A DNA stretch of 64,000 bases from contig NZ_GL732486.1 in assembly GCF_000187745.1 (NCBI RefSeq), positions 627,582 through 691,581 on the forward strand. The letters run 5' to 3'. The stretch comes from Streptococcus sp. M334. Its GTDB lineage: Bacteria > Bacillota > Bacilli > Lactobacillales > Streptococcaceae. This document shows positions 1-10,518 of this stretch, one piece after another. The notes under the pieces are model-generated. The model did no database searches and was not told the DNA's origin. It saw only the letters and a list, made by a program, of their open reading frames with translations. The position numbers and the translations under genes are program-made. Within the stretch, counting starts at the first letter, position 1. Each line of letters begins with the position of its first letter.

Positions 1-2052
1 AATTTCTTTTTGCAATTGCTCCAGCTCTGGCTTGATGAAAATGCTGTTATTTTGGCGATTGGCACCACCCGCATAGGAACCACCTGTGCGCAACTCTGTG
101 CCGTCCAAAGTCACCATACGAACCTGATAACGAACCTGACGAGCTGCTGCACGCGCATGTTCTACGGTATCAAAGATAGCCGTCGTAGCTAGCAAATTCT
201 TGAAAATAGCTTCCAACCTATTATCGAAAGTAACCAGCTCATCTGCCATGCCAAGGAAACCTGGACTTGTAGCGATAGTATCTTGGTTCTGACTAGAAAT
301 CGTACGGGCCTTGATCGTTGTCAAAGGAAGGAAGGTCGCACGACCATATCTGTTTCGTTTAAGGAAATCAATAGCTTTAGTTGCCGACTCTTCATCTTCT
401 ACGATGATATGCTGGCTACTTGCTCCAAGCGCAATCTCTAGGGCAGTTTGATAATGCACATCAAAAGTCAAATGCTCACTGACTGCCCCAATAATTCCAC
501 CAAGGCGGTCTTTTTCTTGGAGGACACTCTTGACACCTGCATAAAAGTTACTATGATTTTTCAGGATATTTTCCAAACTTTGGGCTCTAGCCTGCTTGTT
601 TTTGAGATTATCCAGACGGTCAAAGAGTTGACTTTGTTGGGTTTGATAGGAAGTTTTCTGTTCCTCTTGCTCCTTGGCACAGACCTGGTAATCTGCCAAT
701 AATTTCTGAACTTGCTCCTTGGCTGTTTCAAGCTCAGCATTTTCCTGCCTAGCCTTCTCTCTAGCTGTAGCCAGTTGTTCTTTCAGCTTTTCTAGTTGAT
801 CTGCTTGCTTTTGAGAAAGCTGACGGCTATTTTCCAACTCATTCTCGATGCGGGTCAGTTGATTTGAGACATCCGCTTCTTCTTGTAGAAGGGCCACAAA
901 GCGTTCACGTAAGAGCTCAATCATCTGATCAGGATCATCTGAAAAAGCTAGCAATTCAGCCTCTAAACGATTGAGTTTTTGATTATTTTGGACTAGATTT
1001 TCTTCTAAAAGTGCTAAAGAGCTTTCTTTTTCAGCCTTTTCCTGACTTAGAGCCTTTCTCTTATCCTCCAAAGCAGCCAAACGGGCTTGTGCTTCCTGCT
1101 GATTCAGGGCTACTTGCTCAGATTCTAATTTCGATAAGGCTAATTTTCTCTCTAAATCACTAATCAGACTGGTCAAATCCATCAAACTGCCTTGGTCTTT
1201 GGCCATTTCAGCCTGTAAATCTTGGCGTTGCTTTTTAAGAGTTTGATTTTCTTCTTCTAATTTTTCACGCTTTTGGTAGTAGCTCGTCAAGAGTTCCTGA
1301 ACTTGTGCCAACTCTTCTTCTGTCGACTCTAGTTCAGCCTTATTTTCCTTGATTTGAGCAACCAGCACGTCTAAATAAATAGCCTTGCGTTGACCTTCCA
1401 AGTCTAAAAACTTACGGGCATTCTCAGCTTGCTTCTCAAGAGGTTTAATTTGATTATCCAATTCGTAGATAATGTCTTCAAGTCGGTCTAAATTATCCTG
1501 AGTTTGTTGTAGTTTACTCTCAGTCTCTTTTCTGCGAGTCTTGTATTTCAAAACTCCAGCAGCCTCTTCGAAAATAGCTCGGCGTTCCTCAGGCTTAGAA
1601 TTAAAAATCTCCTCAACCTTCCCTTGGGAAATAATAGAGAAGGAATCTCGTCCCAATCCAGTATCCAAGAAAAGATCATGAATATCACGCAGACGGACTT
1701 TCTTGCCGTCAATCTTGTATTCGCTATCTCCACTACGATAGATATGGCGTTCTACCCTGATTTCTTGACCTGCGTCCTTGATAAATCCGTCATTATTATC
1801 CAAAGTCACAACTACAGAAGCATAATTGAGCGGTTTGCGACTTTCAGTTCCGGCAAAGATGACATCCGGCATCTTGCCCCCACGGAGACTCTTAACACTT
1901 GACTCCCCCAAGGCCCAACGCAGACTTTCTGTAATATTCGACTTTCCAGATCCATTGGGTCCAACGACTGCCGTCACACCTTGGTCAAAGACAACCTTGG
2001 TCTTATCAGCAAAAGACTTGAATCCTTGAATTTCGATTTCCTTTAAATACAT
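1..2052 (-). CDS. smc: Chromosome partition protein SMC, N-terminal part (cut by window start)
   Basis: This is the N-terminal 684 residues of the condensin-like SMC ATPase, which with ScpA and ScpB compacts and segregates the chromosome. The Walker A motif GPNGSGKS lies at residues 31-38, followed by [11 protein letters not shown] and the [20 protein letters not shown] stretch typical of SMC heads. From about residue 170 the sequence becomes long Glu/Gln/Lys-rich coiled coil, and the glycine-containing hinge begins near residue 510 ([11 protein letters not shown]). The second coiled coil and the Walker B head lie outside the window. The start codon lies inside the end of rnc (10-bp overlap), so the two genes are probably translationally coupled, as in other streptococci. 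Confidence 0.96.
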   Translation of the reverse strand, partial: MYLKEIEIQGFKSFADKTKVVFDQGVTAVVGPNGSGKSNITESLRWALGESSVKSLRGGKMPDVIFAGTESRKPLNYASVVVTLDNNDGFIKDAGQEIRVERHIYRSGDSEYKIDGKKVRLRDIHDLFLDTGLGRDSFSIISQGKVEEIFNSKPEERRAIFEEAAGVLKYKTRRKETESKLQQTQDNLDRLEDIIYELDNQIKPLEKQAENARKFLDLEGQRKAIYLDVLVAQIKENKAELESTEEELAQVQELLTSYYQKREKLEEENQTLKKQRQDLQAEMAKDQGSLMDLTSLISDLERKLALSKLESEQVALNQQEAQARLAALEDKRKALSQEKAEKESSLALLEENLVQNNQKLNRLEAELLAFSDDPDQMIELLRERFVALLQEEADVSNQLTRIENELENSRQLSQKQADQLEKLKEQLATAREKARQENAELETAKEQVQKLLADYQVCAKEQEEQKTSYQTQQSQLFDRLDNLKNKQARAQSLENILKNHSNFYAGVKSVLQEKDRLGGIIGAVSEHLTFDVHYQTALEIALGASSQHIIVEDEESATKAIDFLKRNRYGRATFLPLTTIKARTISSQNQDTIATSPGFLGMADELVTFDNRLEAIFKNLLATTAIFDTVEHARAAARQVRYQVRMVTLDGTELRTGGSYAGGANRQNNSIFIKPELEQLQKEI

Positions 2053-2741
2053 GAATCGAGCCCTTTCTCAACAGCATTTTTGGCAGCTTCCTGCTCTGCT
2101 AATTTCTTAGAACGACCTTGACCTTGACCAATGCTCTTACCTTCAACAAGAACTTCTACATCAAAAACCTTATCGTGGGCAGGCCCTGTTTCAGAAATCA
2201 CCTGATAACGAATAGCCACATCCCCATTGACCTGAAGTAACTCTTGGAGATGGGTTTTGTAGTCTGTAATCATCTCAAACTCGCCTGCTTCAACCTTAGG
2301 AATCATGACTTGATAGATAAATTTCTTGACCTTGGCCACATCCTTATCCAAAAGGAGGGCACCAAGAAAAGCTTCAAAAGCATCGCCAAGAATGGTGTCA
2401 CGATTGCGACCACCAGATTTTTCTTCCCCCTTACCCAGCTTAATAAACTGGTCAAACTGGCAATCACGCGCAAAGCCAGCCAAACTCTCCTCGCGGACAA
2501 TCATGGCACGGAGTTTAGACAAGTCACCCTCAGGTTTTTTAGGATATTTTTTATACAGATATTCTGAAATCAATAACTGTAGAACAGCGTCTCCTAAAAA
2601 TTCCAAGCGTTCATTGTGTGAAATTTTTAAGAGGCGGTGCTCATTGGCATAACTCGTATGAGTAAAGGCAGTCTCCAGCAAGTTTTTGTCTGCAAATTCG
2701 ATTGCAAAATGGTTCTTTAGTACAGTTTGTAATTCTTTCAT
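2043..2741 (-). CDS. rnc: Ribonuclease III
   Basis: RNase III cleaves double-stranded RNA in rRNA precursors and mRNAs. The protein has 232 residues, normal for the family. The signature [10 protein letters not shown] lies at residues 43-52 with the catalytic Glu and Asp, and [11 protein letters not shown] supplies the second acidic pair. A double-stranded RNA-binding domain occupies roughly residues 158-228, ending in [18 protein letters not shown] ribosome site precedes the ATG and a good promoter lies directly upstream, so rnc probably leads an rnc-smc operon. Confidence 0.97.
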   Translation of the reverse strand: MKELQTVLKNHFAIEFADKNLLETAFTHTSYANEHRLLKISHNERLEFLGDAVLQLLISEYLYKKYPKKPEGDLSKLRAMIVREESLAGFARDCQFDQFIKLGKGEEKSGGRNRDTILGDAFEAFLGALLLDKDVAKVKKFIYQVMIPKVEAGEFEMITDYKTHLQELLQVNGDVAIRYQVISETGPAHDKVFDVEVLVEGKSIGQGQGRSKKLAEQEAAKNAVEKGLDSCI

Positions 2742-2775
2742 ACCAACCTCTTTCTAACTGACAACAGTCCTTTTT

Positions 2776-2804
2776 ATTATATCAAAAAAAGCCCCCTGAG
2801 TCAC
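2776..2804 (-). promoter_or_regulatory. rnc promoter
   Basis: On the minus strand a GTGACT -35 is followed by a 17-bp spacer and a perfect TATAAT -10, about 35 bp before the rnc start codon. The assignment rests on consensus match and position only. Confidence 0.7.
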
Positions 2805-2861
2805 TTTAAAACGGGACAGGAGGGGATTTGGGAATTCTATAGAATATGATTTTCAATTTTA

Positions 2862-2999
2862 TACTTCTTCAAACCACATCAGCTTCGCCTTGGATTATAT
2901 ATGTGACTGACTTTGTCAGTCTTATCTACAACCTCAAAGCAGTGCTTTGAGCAGCCTACGGCTAGCTTCCTAGTTTGCTCTTTGATTTTCATTGAGTAT
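2862..2999. repeat. BOX element (boxA-boxB-boxC, 5' end deleted)
   Basis: This matches three other elements in the window (near 15.5, 53.6 and 62.1 kb), sharing the CAGTGCTTTGAG core and the TTGATTTTCATTGAGTAT end. The boxA end has lost the TCGAAAATC stretch, which explains why it is about 15 bp shorter. BOX repeats are dispersed, structured mitis-group repeats. This copy lies between rnc and tRNA-Arg. Confidence 0.85.
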
Positions 3000-3026
3000 T
3001 AGGGGCAAATTTGAGGCAGGATAAAT

Positions 3027-3050
3027 AAAAAGCCCTATTAAAGGCTTTTT
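3027..3050 (-). terminator. Terminator after tRNA-Arg(CCG)
   Basis: The inverted repeat AAAAAGCC / GGCTTTTT with an 8-nt loop lies just beyond the tRNA 3' end and has a T-run in minus orientation. Confidence 0.75.
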
Positions 3051-3062
3051 AGGATGTTTACA

Positions 3063-3134
3063 TCCACCCTGAGGGAATCGAACCCCCATCTCAAGAACCG
3101 GAATCTTACGTGATATCCATTACACTAAGGGTGG
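3063..3134 (-). tRNA. tRNA-Arg (anticodon CCG)
   Basis: On the minus strand a 7-bp acceptor stem (CCACCCT with AGGGTGG, discriminator A), a D arm, a 7-nt anticodon loop TTCCGGT with anticodon CCG, and a T arm containing GGTTCGATTCC are all visible. It reads the rare arginine codon CGG. No CCA is encoded. Confidence 0.95.
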
Positions 3135-3200
3135 AAACTTGTTTTATTATAACAAAAATTTGCTCTAATAACAAGTTTTTTTCTGGCCAAATAGCCCGTC

Positions 3201-4187
3201 TTAGTGGGAAGCATCCCCATTCCAAATAGAGTTTTTCACGATAACATAATCAACGTGTTTAAGGTCAGCAACCTGACGTCCACCTGCGTATGAAATAGCA
3301 CTTTGAAGGTCCTGTTCCATCTCAGTCAAAGTGTCTTGCAAATGACCTTTTGCAGGAAGCAAGATACGTTTGCCTTCGACGTTTTTATAAGCACCTTTTT
3401 GATATTGTGAAGCTGAACCATAGTATTCTTTGAACTGTTCACCATCGACTTCAATCGTTTTCCCTGGACTTTCGATGTGTCCTGCAAAGAGGGAACCAAT
3501 CATGACCATGCTAGCACCGAAGCGGATAGACTTGGCAATATCTCCGTGAGTACGAATTCCTCCATCAGCGATAATCGGTTTACGTGCAGCCTTGGCACAC
3601 CAGCGTAGAGCAGCCAACTGCCAACCACCTGTACCAAAACCAGTCTTGACCTTGGTGATACAAACCTTACCAGGACCGATTCCAACCTTAGTAGCATCCG
3701 CACCAGCATTTTCCAATTCACGCACAGCTTCTGGTGTTCCCACATTTCCAGCAATTACAAAGGTATCTGGCAATTCTTTCTTGATGTGTTGAATCATAGA
3801 AATCACGCTATCCGCATGACCATGGGCAATGTCAATCGTAATGTACTCAGGAGCATCAGCTTTGAGCTGGCTAACAAAATCATACTCATAGTCCTTAACA
3901 CCAACAGAGATAGAAGCAATGAGCCCTTGCTCATGCATACGCTTAATAAAAGGAATGCGTCCTGCCTCATCAAAACGATGCATAATGTAGAAGTAACCTC
4001 CTTTAGCCAGTTGCTCTGCTACATTTTCATCCAAAATCGTCTGCATATTAGCTGGCACAACAGGTAGTTTAAAGATGTGATTTCCTAGAGTGACACTTGT
4101 ATCCGCTTCTGCACGACTTTTAATCACACATTTATTTGGAATCAATTGAATATCTTCATAATCAAAAATTGGAAATTCATTTAACAT
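3201..4187 (-). CDS. guaC: GMP reductase
   Basis: GuaC converts GMP to IMP with NADPH and ammonia release, letting guanine nucleotides re-enter the purine pool. The 328-residue protein has the IMPDH/GMPR barrel, the catalytic loop [11 protein letters not shown] with Cys176, and the phosphate-binding motif [14 protein letters not shown]. It has no CBS domains, and this, with the loop sequence, separates it from IMP dehydrogenase. The gene is monocistronic with a consensus promoter and a PurR-type box upstream. Its leader contains a small ATGC-GAGA-GCAT hairpin, and the ribosome site is weak. Confidence 0.96.
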   Translation of the reverse strand: MLNEFPIFDYEDIQLIPNKCVIKSRAEADTSVTLGNHIFKLPVVPANMQTILDENVAEQLAKGGYFYIMHRFDEAGRIPFIKRMHEQGLIASISVGVKDYEYDFVSQLKADAPEYITIDIAHGHADSVISMIQHIKKELPDTFVIAGNVGTPEAVRELENAGADATKVGIGPGKVCITKVKTGFGTGGWQLAALRWCAKAARKPIIADGGIRTHGDIAKSIRFGASMVMIGSLFAGHIESPGKTIEVDGEQFKEYYGSASQYQKGAYKNVEGKRILLPAKGHLQDTLTEMEQDLQSAISYAGGRQVADLKHVDYVIVKNSIWNGDASH

Positions 4188-4264
4188 ATCAATGTCTCGT
4201 TTCTTTTGTAATGACCTACCTATGCTCTCGCATCACTACGCCTTTTCCGACGTTTCCTTAATTC

Positions 4265-4293
4265 ATTATAAACTAAAGTACAGTTTTTGTCAA
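4265..4293 (-). promoter_or_regulatory. guaC promoter
   Basis: Perfect TTGACA, 17-bp spacer and perfect TATAAT on the minus strand, giving a leader of about 70 nt before the guaC start. Confidence 0.88.
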
Positions 4294-4315
4294 ATAATTT
4301 TACAAATTAAAATAT

Positions 4316-4328
4316 ATTGTTCGGATTT
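4316..4328 (-). promoter_or_regulatory. Candidate PurR box upstream of guaC
   Basis: The minus strand reads AAATCCGAACAAT, an exact match to the lactococcal/streptococcal PurBox consensus AWWWCCGAACWWT. It is centred roughly 60-65 bp upstream of the expected guaC transcription start, close to activator positions known for PurR. Regulation is inferred. Confidence 0.6.
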
Positions 4329-4361
4329 CACTTGTATCAAAAACAAAAGAAAGAGGAGAGA

Positions 4362-5682
4362 TTATTTTCTCCCCACTTCTTTAGTAATATTCCTTTTAAA
4401 AATTTCTTCGGAGTTTTCCATCATTTCACAAAATTCACGATAGGATGAAAAGTTCTGAGGAATTTGGATAGACCATTTCTTCAACAAAGCTCCATAACCT
4501 GCTAGCTTTCCTATCTCATTATCAATAACCTTGTCCTCGCTCGGAAAAACAAGACCAGCCTTCTCAGCTTTCAAAATATAAGAATAGGAAATCAGCTGGA
4601 ATAAGTCCTCACGGTTGATTCCTTTTTCAGTCAATTCCAGTTTTTTATACTTAGCATCTAATACTATTTTAAGCTCTTCTTGATAAAAATCTGGATATAC
4701 TTTCCGTTTCCCAACAGAAAATACCGAAATACCACCTAGTTTTTCTTTATTTCGTGGATGGATGAAATCTTTTGGCAATAAAGTATGAACATACTCTTCC
4801 CAAAGCCAGGCAACATCAAAAAGAATACCATGGATTTTTTGATCTTGATACCCTAAACCGTGCTTTTCTTGGTTTAGAATCATCAGACAAAGTTCTTGTA
4901 ACTTTCTGTACTCGTGAAAGTATGCATGACGCAAAAGTTTAGATTGATTTCCCCGAATAATCTTAGCACGATCAGCTAGTTTATAAGAGGGCGTTACACG
5001 CACGATTTCAGCTACGTTTTCACGACTAGTTGAGAGATTATCTAGTACCCCTTGACCAATGCTTTTCTGGTTCTTAATGTATTCAATAGTGTGACGGGCC
5101 AACTGCATGAGGGGATTATCATAGGTGAACTCTCTCGTTGTGTAGGCAATATTTCCCGTGAAAGGAAGATTTTTCTTGAGATGGTTTCTTACATCAATCA
5201 CTCCCTTAACATGACTGTCATTATAAGAAAATCGATGGTATTCCTTATAAAGACCTTTTCTAATAGCAGCTTGTAGATACTTAGGAAAGAGATACATCAA
5301 AAGTTGATAGAGCTTATCTTCACTCGACAAAGCTACATCTAAACTAGTGAGATTGATATGAAAAACCTTTTGTAAAAGATAATGCAAAAAATAGTCATTA
5401 CTCTCATCAGAAAAGCGAGAGGAAATTGTTAATCTTTCCTGACCACACCCCAGAAAACCAATCACATTTCCAGTCTTGATTTTCTGATTAACTGTTTCAA
5501 AGATTTTTTTGGTCCTTCTCTAAGTCAGGAGAATTCTTCAAATCATTTGGAAAAATGAAAACACGTTCATCTTGGGATAAACTTTCCAAGGTTCTGTCTA
5601 AAAGAAGATTGCTTAGTTTAGGATATCCTTCAACAAATTCTTCTTTAACAATCTTGTGTTGATTATCGGTTATACGCATCAT
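4362..5682 (-). pseudogene. mcrC: McrC-like subunit of McrBC restriction system, frameshifted
   Basis: McrC supplies the nuclease of the methylation-dependent McrBC complex. The N-terminal piece (starting MMRITDNQHKIVKEEF, overlapping the mcrB stop by 20 bp) runs into a stop at 5497. The remaining 367 residues are open in another frame and begin near NVIGFLGCGQERLTISSRF, a typical McrC segment. Removing one base from the T7 run at 5504-5510 (A7 in the mRNA) joins the frames and gives about 439 residues, a normal length. The PD-(D/E)XK nuclease site is intact: PD at residues 258-259 of the distal frame and D270-A-K272 in VLDAKYK. The gene could be dead, slip-restored or affected by a sequencing error. 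Confidence 0.85.
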
Positions 5683-7573
5683 CGTTTTCATCGCTTTCAT
5701 TGTCATCAGCTACTGCCTGATTTTTTTGCTTATTCTTTGTCAGATAAAATGCTTTTTTCAATGTTTCTAGAGTTTCAGCTTCATCATAAGAACCACGTAC
5801 ATAATCTTCCAAAAGCGGTTTGAGATAATCAAACCAGAGTAATTCATAGTCAAAATCTACATCCTTCAAGTTAAGGAAATAACTTGGCCCGATATGGTAA
5901 TGACTGTTTAATTCCTGAACATTTTCAATAGCAGCATTCAAGTTCCTTAATCGAATTTTAGCTTCTTTTGCATCCTCACCTAGTTCTTCATCTAGAATGT
6001 GAAGTCGACTTTCAGCCGTAACTTCAACAAAGCGGAAACGACGACGCATAGCAAAATCAAAGGTATCAACAGATCTGTCTATATCATTCATGGTTCCGAT
6101 GATGTAGACATTCTCAGGGATATACAATTTCTCATCAGTCTCATGTAAATTAGCATACTGAGTAGAAACACTCCCCTTTTCACCACGATAACCAGGGTCG
6201 ATAGAGAAAAAGAGTTCCCCAAAAATCTTAGAAATCTCCCCACGGTTGATTTCATCAATGATGAAGACGAATTTCTTGTCTGTGTCAATTGTTGGAGATA
6301 CATAATCACACAATCCATAACTTTCTTTCATGTGATCCAAAACAATTTTGTGGTAAGTTTGGTACTTTAGATGAGTCTCCTCGCCCTTGTATAAAAGATA
6401 TACTTTTTCTTTAGTGGCAACAGGAGAATCAAACTTCACATTCCCTTGGCTATTTAAACTAGCTGGGACTGAACTACGAGGAAACAAATATTGTCCCTGT
6501 TTCTCATTGATAGCATCCGTTAGTTTAGTCCAAGCTTCATCAAAATTATCTTGGCCTCCAGTTTTCTTAGCGTCTCTAGCTTTCTGACAAAACTTCTTAA
6601 AGATGCCATCTACTAGTTTAAACTCAATGGTACCATCTCCATTAGATACTGGTCTCAATCCCTCTACAAAATCCGTATAGTCATAAGATGGATGAAACTG
6701 TACAAAGCCGATTTGATCTTTATTACTATTTGTTAACTCTTTGGCTATATCTTTGGCTAAGCGTGTTTTTCCCGTACCTGGTGCCCCACGGAGGATAAGG
6801 TTTGGAGACTTTAATAGAGATTGAGTTAATTGATGACGAAAATTGTTTGATGAATCCATTGTACTATTGTCTTCCTTATCTTCCATAAAAAGCTTAGAAT
6901 ACTCAAAAAGCATAGTTCCTAATTTCGATGGCTCCAACTCAGGATAAGTTTTGGACACCAGTTCAATTATTTTATGATTTTGCAGATAAGGTCCACCTTG
7001 ATTTGTCTGAGAAACAAAGTGGTTCCAAAATTCTTTCTGACTATTAATATTTACACCAAAGAAAGGATCTCCCTCAGAATAGATACAAAGTAGTTTTGTC
7101 ACCATAGCAGAACGACCAATAAATTCATTTGTTGATCTTTTCATATCAAAAATAGGATTTTCAAAGTTAAAACGAATACCTTCTTTGATAATTTCATACA
7201 AATCTGATTTTAATTTTGAAAATCGCTGATCCAACTCTGAAATCTCATTATTAGCTTGATCTTTATATTTGTTTGTTTTTTTATTCCAATAAATACCAAA
7301 TTTTGAAGCTGAGCCACCAGAAATTCCAAGAAATAGATTTTTGTATTTTCCTTTCTCAAGAGCGTAGCACAAAGACTTATTTTGCTGTCCCTTTCCTATT
7401 ACATATTCATCGATTGACATTGTTAAAATCCTATCCAAAGGCCATTCCTGGAGAAACTCTTCTTTTAATTTATCATTAAACTTTTCACCAGCAGTTGCCT
7501 TATTTAATAACTCTTCTTTATTTTGACTACACCATTTATAAAAATCTTCTAAACTAACTTTTCTTTTCAGCAT
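5663..7573 (-). CDS. mcrB: McrB-like GTP-dependent restriction ATPase subunit
   Basis: McrB is the AAA+ GTPase that recognises modified DNA and translocates it for McrC cleavage. The start at 7573 is chosen because an AAAAGGAGT ribosome site precedes it; an upstream in-frame start adds 17 residues without one. Of 636 residues, about the first 250 form the target-recognition part, unlike E. coli McrB and usually lineage-specific. Walker A GAPGTGKT lies at 263-270, Walker B IIDEINRGE at 438 onward, and the McrB-type TMNDIDRS signature at 494-501. It is followed directly by the frameshifted mcrC. Confidence 0.92.
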   Translation of the reverse strand: MLKRKVSLEDFYKWCSQNKEELLNKATAGEKFNDKLKEEFLQEWPLDRILTMSIDEYVIGKGQQNKSLCYALEKGKYKNLFLGISGGSASKFGIYWNKKTNKYKDQANNEISELDQRFSKLKSDLYEIIKEGIRFNFENPIFDMKRSTNEFIGRSAMVTKLLCIYSEGDPFFGVNINSQKEFWNHFVSQTNQGGPYLQNHKIIELVSKTYPELEPSKLGTMLFEYSKLFMEDKEDNSTMDSSNNFRHQLTQSLLKSPNLILRGAPGTGKTRLAKDIAKELTNSNKDQIGFVQFHPSYDYTDFVEGLRPVSNGDGTIEFKLVDGIFKKFCQKARDAKKTGGQDNFDEAWTKLTDAINEKQGQYLFPRSSVPASLNSQGNVKFDSPVATKEKVYLLYKGEETHLKYQTYHKIVLDHMKESYGLCDYVSPTIDTDKKFVFIIDEINRGEISKIFGELFFSIDPGYRGEKGSVSTQYANLHETDEKLYIPENVYIIGTMNDIDRSVDTFDFAMRRRFRFVEVTAESRLHILDEELGEDAKEAKIRLRNLNAAIENVQELNSHYHIGPSYFLNLKDVDFDYELLWFDYLKPLLEDYVRGSYDEAETLETLKKAFYLTKNKQKNQAVADDNESDENDDAYNR

Positions 7574-7672
7574 AAATCGTACTCCTTTTATAATAATGTT
7601 CGAATAAAAAACTATATATTTCATATATAGAATATCATATCCTATAGAAAAAGAAAAGAATTTCTAAAGAAA

Positions 7673-7720
7673 AAGCCTAGTGTAGAGAGCTTTATTACTT
7701 CATAACACTAGACTTCTTTT
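7673..7720 (-). terminator. Terminator of the leu-sua5 transcription unit
   Basis: A 10-bp stem (AAGTCTAGTG with CACTAGGCTT, one G-U pair, in minus orientation) is followed by a T-run, immediately after the Sua5-like gene. The loop is long (about 23 nt). Confidence 0.65.
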
Positions 7721-7724
7721 TATC

Positions 7725-8504
7725 TTAATAATACTCACCCTGACGGTAGTCCCATGAGTTAAAGGTATCTGACAGGTGCATCATGATTTTATCAATGTCA
7801 AGCCCTTTGCGGATAACTACTGGAGCTGGTGAAGTTGAGCGTGCTCCTCCTTGTTCCGGGATGAGTTTGCCGTCTTTATCAACCATAGACACCATCACGC
7901 CTTGCTCGTAGCGAGTTTCAATCGTTTTGTCGGGCTGGATAGATGCCACATAGTCGTCTGCTTCAATGACAAGGTCAACTGCTCCTTCGATGCGTTCTCC
8001 GATACCTTCTACCTTACCACGGTTTCCTTTTCCAGATGGGTTTGCAGATGAGGCATAGACCATCTTGCCTTCTTCCCAAAGTTTGGCAGCTAATTGTTCA
8101 CCAGCCTTACCAAACTTGATGACAAAACAGCTAGTACCACGAACGTCAGTCATCAGTTCTTCACGGCCATCACCGTATGCTTTTAGTTTTTCAAAAGCTT
8201 CTGGTTTCCATGGAAGGATACAACCAAGAAGAATATCTTCGTCCCAATGTTTTTGGTAAAAGGCTTCAATTTCTGGGTTGAGTTGTGCTAAAGCACGGAG
8301 CTCATCCATGCTACCACAGAGAACGACACCTGGTTTGTTACGATTGCGTTCTTTAGCTGCGAACTTGCGCTCAAGTCCTGCCTTGTCGCTAGTCATGATA
8401 ATGTAACCAACTTTAGTAGGGCAAACGATACAACCGCCCTCACCTTTTAAAATGTCATAGCCTTCTTGTGAAAGTGTTCCGTTCCATTGAATGTGTTTTG
8501 TCAT
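7725..8504 (-). CDS. Sua5/YciO/YrdC-family protein
   Basis: The protein belongs to the family that makes threonylcarbamoyl-AMP for the t6A tRNA modification, or to the related YciO branch of unclear role. The start at 8504 (MTKHIQWNGT) has an AAGGAAAT ribosome site; the longer frame overlaps leuD. The core is recognisable in CIVCPTKVGYIIMTSDKAG, NKPGVVLCGS and YASSANPSGKGNRG. At 259 residues it is longer than a minimal YrdC domain and has an unfamiliar C-terminal tail. It is the last gene of the leu cluster. Whether it is the cell's t6A enzyme or a divergent paralogue cannot be told here. Confidence 0.75.
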   Translation of the reverse strand: MTKHIQWNGTLSQEGYDILKGEGGCIVCPTKVGYIIMTSDKAGLERKFAAKERNRNKPGVVLCGSMDELRALAQLNPEIEAFYQKHWDEDILLGCILPWKPEAFEKLKAYGDGREELMTDVRGTSCFVIKFGKAGEQLAAKLWEEGKMVYASSANPSGKGNRGKVEGIGERIEGAVDLVIEADDYVASIQPDKTIETRYEQGVMVSMVDKDGKLIPEQGGARSTSPAPVVIRKGLDIDKIMMHLSDTFNSWDYRQGEYY

Positions 8505-8529
8505 AGTTCTATTTCCTTTTCTATTTTTT

Positions 8530-9123
8530 CTAATCCTGCCAGTAGGCTGGTCGTTGTTTTTCATAGGCAGCAATCAAGTCTTCATACTGCAAGGTAATTC
8601 CGATATCATCCAAACCATTTAAGAGTTTGTGTTTCCATTCGCTATCTATTTCGAAAGTGAATTCTCCAACTGGTGAGATGATTTTTTGTTGTTCCAAGTC
8701 CACAGTTACCTGGTCACTTGGTTTAAGCTGGGCTAGTTTCTCTCTAACCTCTCTGGGCTGAACAATAGGTAACATGCTATTATTGAGTTCATTATTGTAA
8801 TGAATGTCACCGAAAGACCCTGCAATCACAACCTTAAAACCATAGTCTGCTAGAGCCCAAGCTGCGTGTTCTCTCGAAGAACCTGCCCCAAAGTTATTCC
8901 CTGAGATGAGGATAGTTGCTTTACGGTATTCAGGTCTGTTAAAGACAAAGTCTGGATCCTCAGTATACTTGTCATCCAAATAACGCCAAGCATACATGAG
9001 GTACTTACCAAAGCCTTTTTTATCAATTAACTTGAGAAACTGCTTGGGTAGAATTTGATCGGTATCGATGTTATCATTCATGAGAGGAACAGTCGTTCCC
9101 GTATAAACTGTAAATTTCTCCAT
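8530..9123 (-). CDS. leuD: 3-isopropylmalate dehydratase, small subunit
   Basis: LeuD pairs with LeuC to isomerise 2-isopropylmalate to 3-isopropylmalate in leucine synthesis. The 197-residue length is normal. [17 protein letters not shown] and the swivel-domain motif [17 protein letters not shown] are diagnostic. The start follows an AAGGAGAGG ribosome site, 9 bp after leuC. Confidence 0.96.
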   Translation of the reverse strand: MEKFTVYTGTTVPLMNDNIDTDQILPKQFLKLIDKKGFGKYLMYAWRYLDDKYTEDPDFVFNRPEYRKATILISGNNFGAGSSREHAAWALADYGFKVVIAGSFGDIHYNNELNNSMLPIVQPREVREKLAQLKPSDQVTVDLEQQKIISPVGEFTFEIDSEWKHKLLNGLDDIGITLQYEDLIAAYEKQRPAYWQD

Positions 9124-9132
9124 ATCCTCTCC

Positions 9133-10515
9133 TTACTGAGCTTCTGGCATTTGTCGAACATCTACAAAGCGCCCTGCAATAGCTGCTGCTGCTGCCATGG
9201 CTGGACTGCAGAGGTGGGTCTTAGCACCAAAGCCCTGTCTGTCTTCAAAGTTGCGGTTGCTGGTTGAAGCGCAATGGACACCATCAGGAACCTTGTCCGG
9301 ATTCATTCCTAGGCACATAGAACAACCTGGGTCTCTCCACTCAAAGCCAGCATCTATGAAAACCTTATCCAAACCCAACTTCTCCGCAGCTCGTTTGACA
9401 GGACGAGAGCCCGGAACCACGATAGCCGTTAGATTGGGGGCTATTTTCTTTCCTTTGACAAATCGCGCAGCCAGTTGCAAGTCGCTGAGACGAGCATTTG
9501 TACAAGAGCCGATAAAGATATAACCTAGTTCAATATCAGCTGGCTTTTGACCTGGTTCCAAATCCATATAATTGTAGGCTCGTTCATCATTCATATCCTT
9601 AATTTCTGGGAAACTACTGTCAAAGTCAACCCCCATAGCAGGGTTGGTTCCCCAGGTCACCATAGGAGCCAAGTCTGAGACATCCATCTGGATAACCTTA
9701 TCGTAAACAGCATTATCATCACTGACAATTGTTTTCCAATCCGCCACAGCCTCTTCAAAGTCCTCTGGAACACATTCTCGTCCCTTGAGATAGTCATAAG
9801 TCGTCTGATCTGGGTTCATGATTCCCATCTTGGATCCAAACTCGATGGACATATTGCAAATGGTCATTCGCTCTTCCATGCTCAGTGCATCAATTGCCTG
9901 TCCACGATATTCCACCACGTAGCCAACACCACAAGCAACGCCGTACTTGGCAATCAAGGCTAAAATGAAATCCTTAGAATAAACTCCTTTTTGGGGAACA
10001 CCAGTGAATTCCACCAGCATTTTCTTGGGTTTAACCTGCCAGAGGGTCTGGGTCGCAAAGACATGTTCGACCTCACTGGTCCCAATTCCAAAAGCGATCG
10101 CTCCGAAAGCCCCGTGGGTTGCTGTATGGCTATCCCCACAGACGATAAATTTCCCTGGTTGGGTTCGTCCTGTCTCTGGACCCACCATGTGAACGATCCC
10201 CTGTTTTTCAGAACCGTGGGCCGCATGTTCAATCCCAAACTCCTCAACATTTTCAGCCAGCTTATCAATTTGAGCCTTAGAAATCACATCTCGAATATCG
10301 TAGATATTGACTGTCGGGACATTGTGGTCAAAGGTTCCAAATGTCAAGTCTGGTCGTCTCAATCTGCGTCCTGCATCTCGTAATCCTTGAAAAGCCTGAG
10401 GACTGGTCACTTCATGAATATAGTGCTGATCCACATACATGAGTTGGGGCTGCCCCTCTTCTCCTGTGATGACATGACGGTCCCATAATTTATCAAAAAT
10501 CGATTTTCCTGCCAT
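9133..10515 (-). CDS. leuC: 3-isopropylmalate dehydratase, large subunit
   Basis: LeuC carries the 4Fe-4S cluster of isopropylmalate isomerase. The 460-residue protein shows the aconitase-family cluster ligands in [12 protein letters not shown] and [33 protein letters not shown] is the usual substrate-loop region. It starts 3 bp after the DUF1294 gene behind a GGAG site and is followed by leuD. Confidence 0.97.
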   Translation of the reverse strand: MAGKSIFDKLWDRHVITGEEGQPQLMYVDQHYIHEVTSPQAFQGLRDAGRRLRRPDLTFGTFDHNVPTVNIYDIRDVISKAQIDKLAENVEEFGIEHAAHGSEKQGIVHMVGPETGRTQPGKFIVCGDSHTATHGAFGAIAFGIGTSEVEHVFATQTLWQVKPKKMLVEFTGVPQKGVYSKDFILALIAKYGVACGVGYVVEYRGQAIDALSMEERMTICNMSIEFGSKMGIMNPDQTTYDYLKGRECVPEDFEEAVADWKTIVSDDNAVYDKVIQMDVSDLAPMVTWGTNPAMGVDFDSSFPEIKDMNDERAYNYMDLEPGQKPADIELGYIFIGSCTNARLSDLQLAARFVKGKKIAPNLTAIVVPGSRPVKRAAEKLGLDKVFIDAGFEWRDPGCSMCLGMNPDKVPDGVHCASTSNRNFEDRQGFGAKTHLCSPAMAAAAAIAGRFVDVRQMPEAQ

Positions 10516-10518
10516 CCA

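Noticed and set aside
1548..1902. ORFs opposite to or inside smc, rnc, carB, ffh and other genes.
   Set aside because: They are shadows of strongly coding frames, without ribosome sites or recognisable domains.
7574..7624. Upstream 17-residue extension of McrB.
   Set aside because: No ribosome site precedes it, whereas a strong one precedes the start at 7573.
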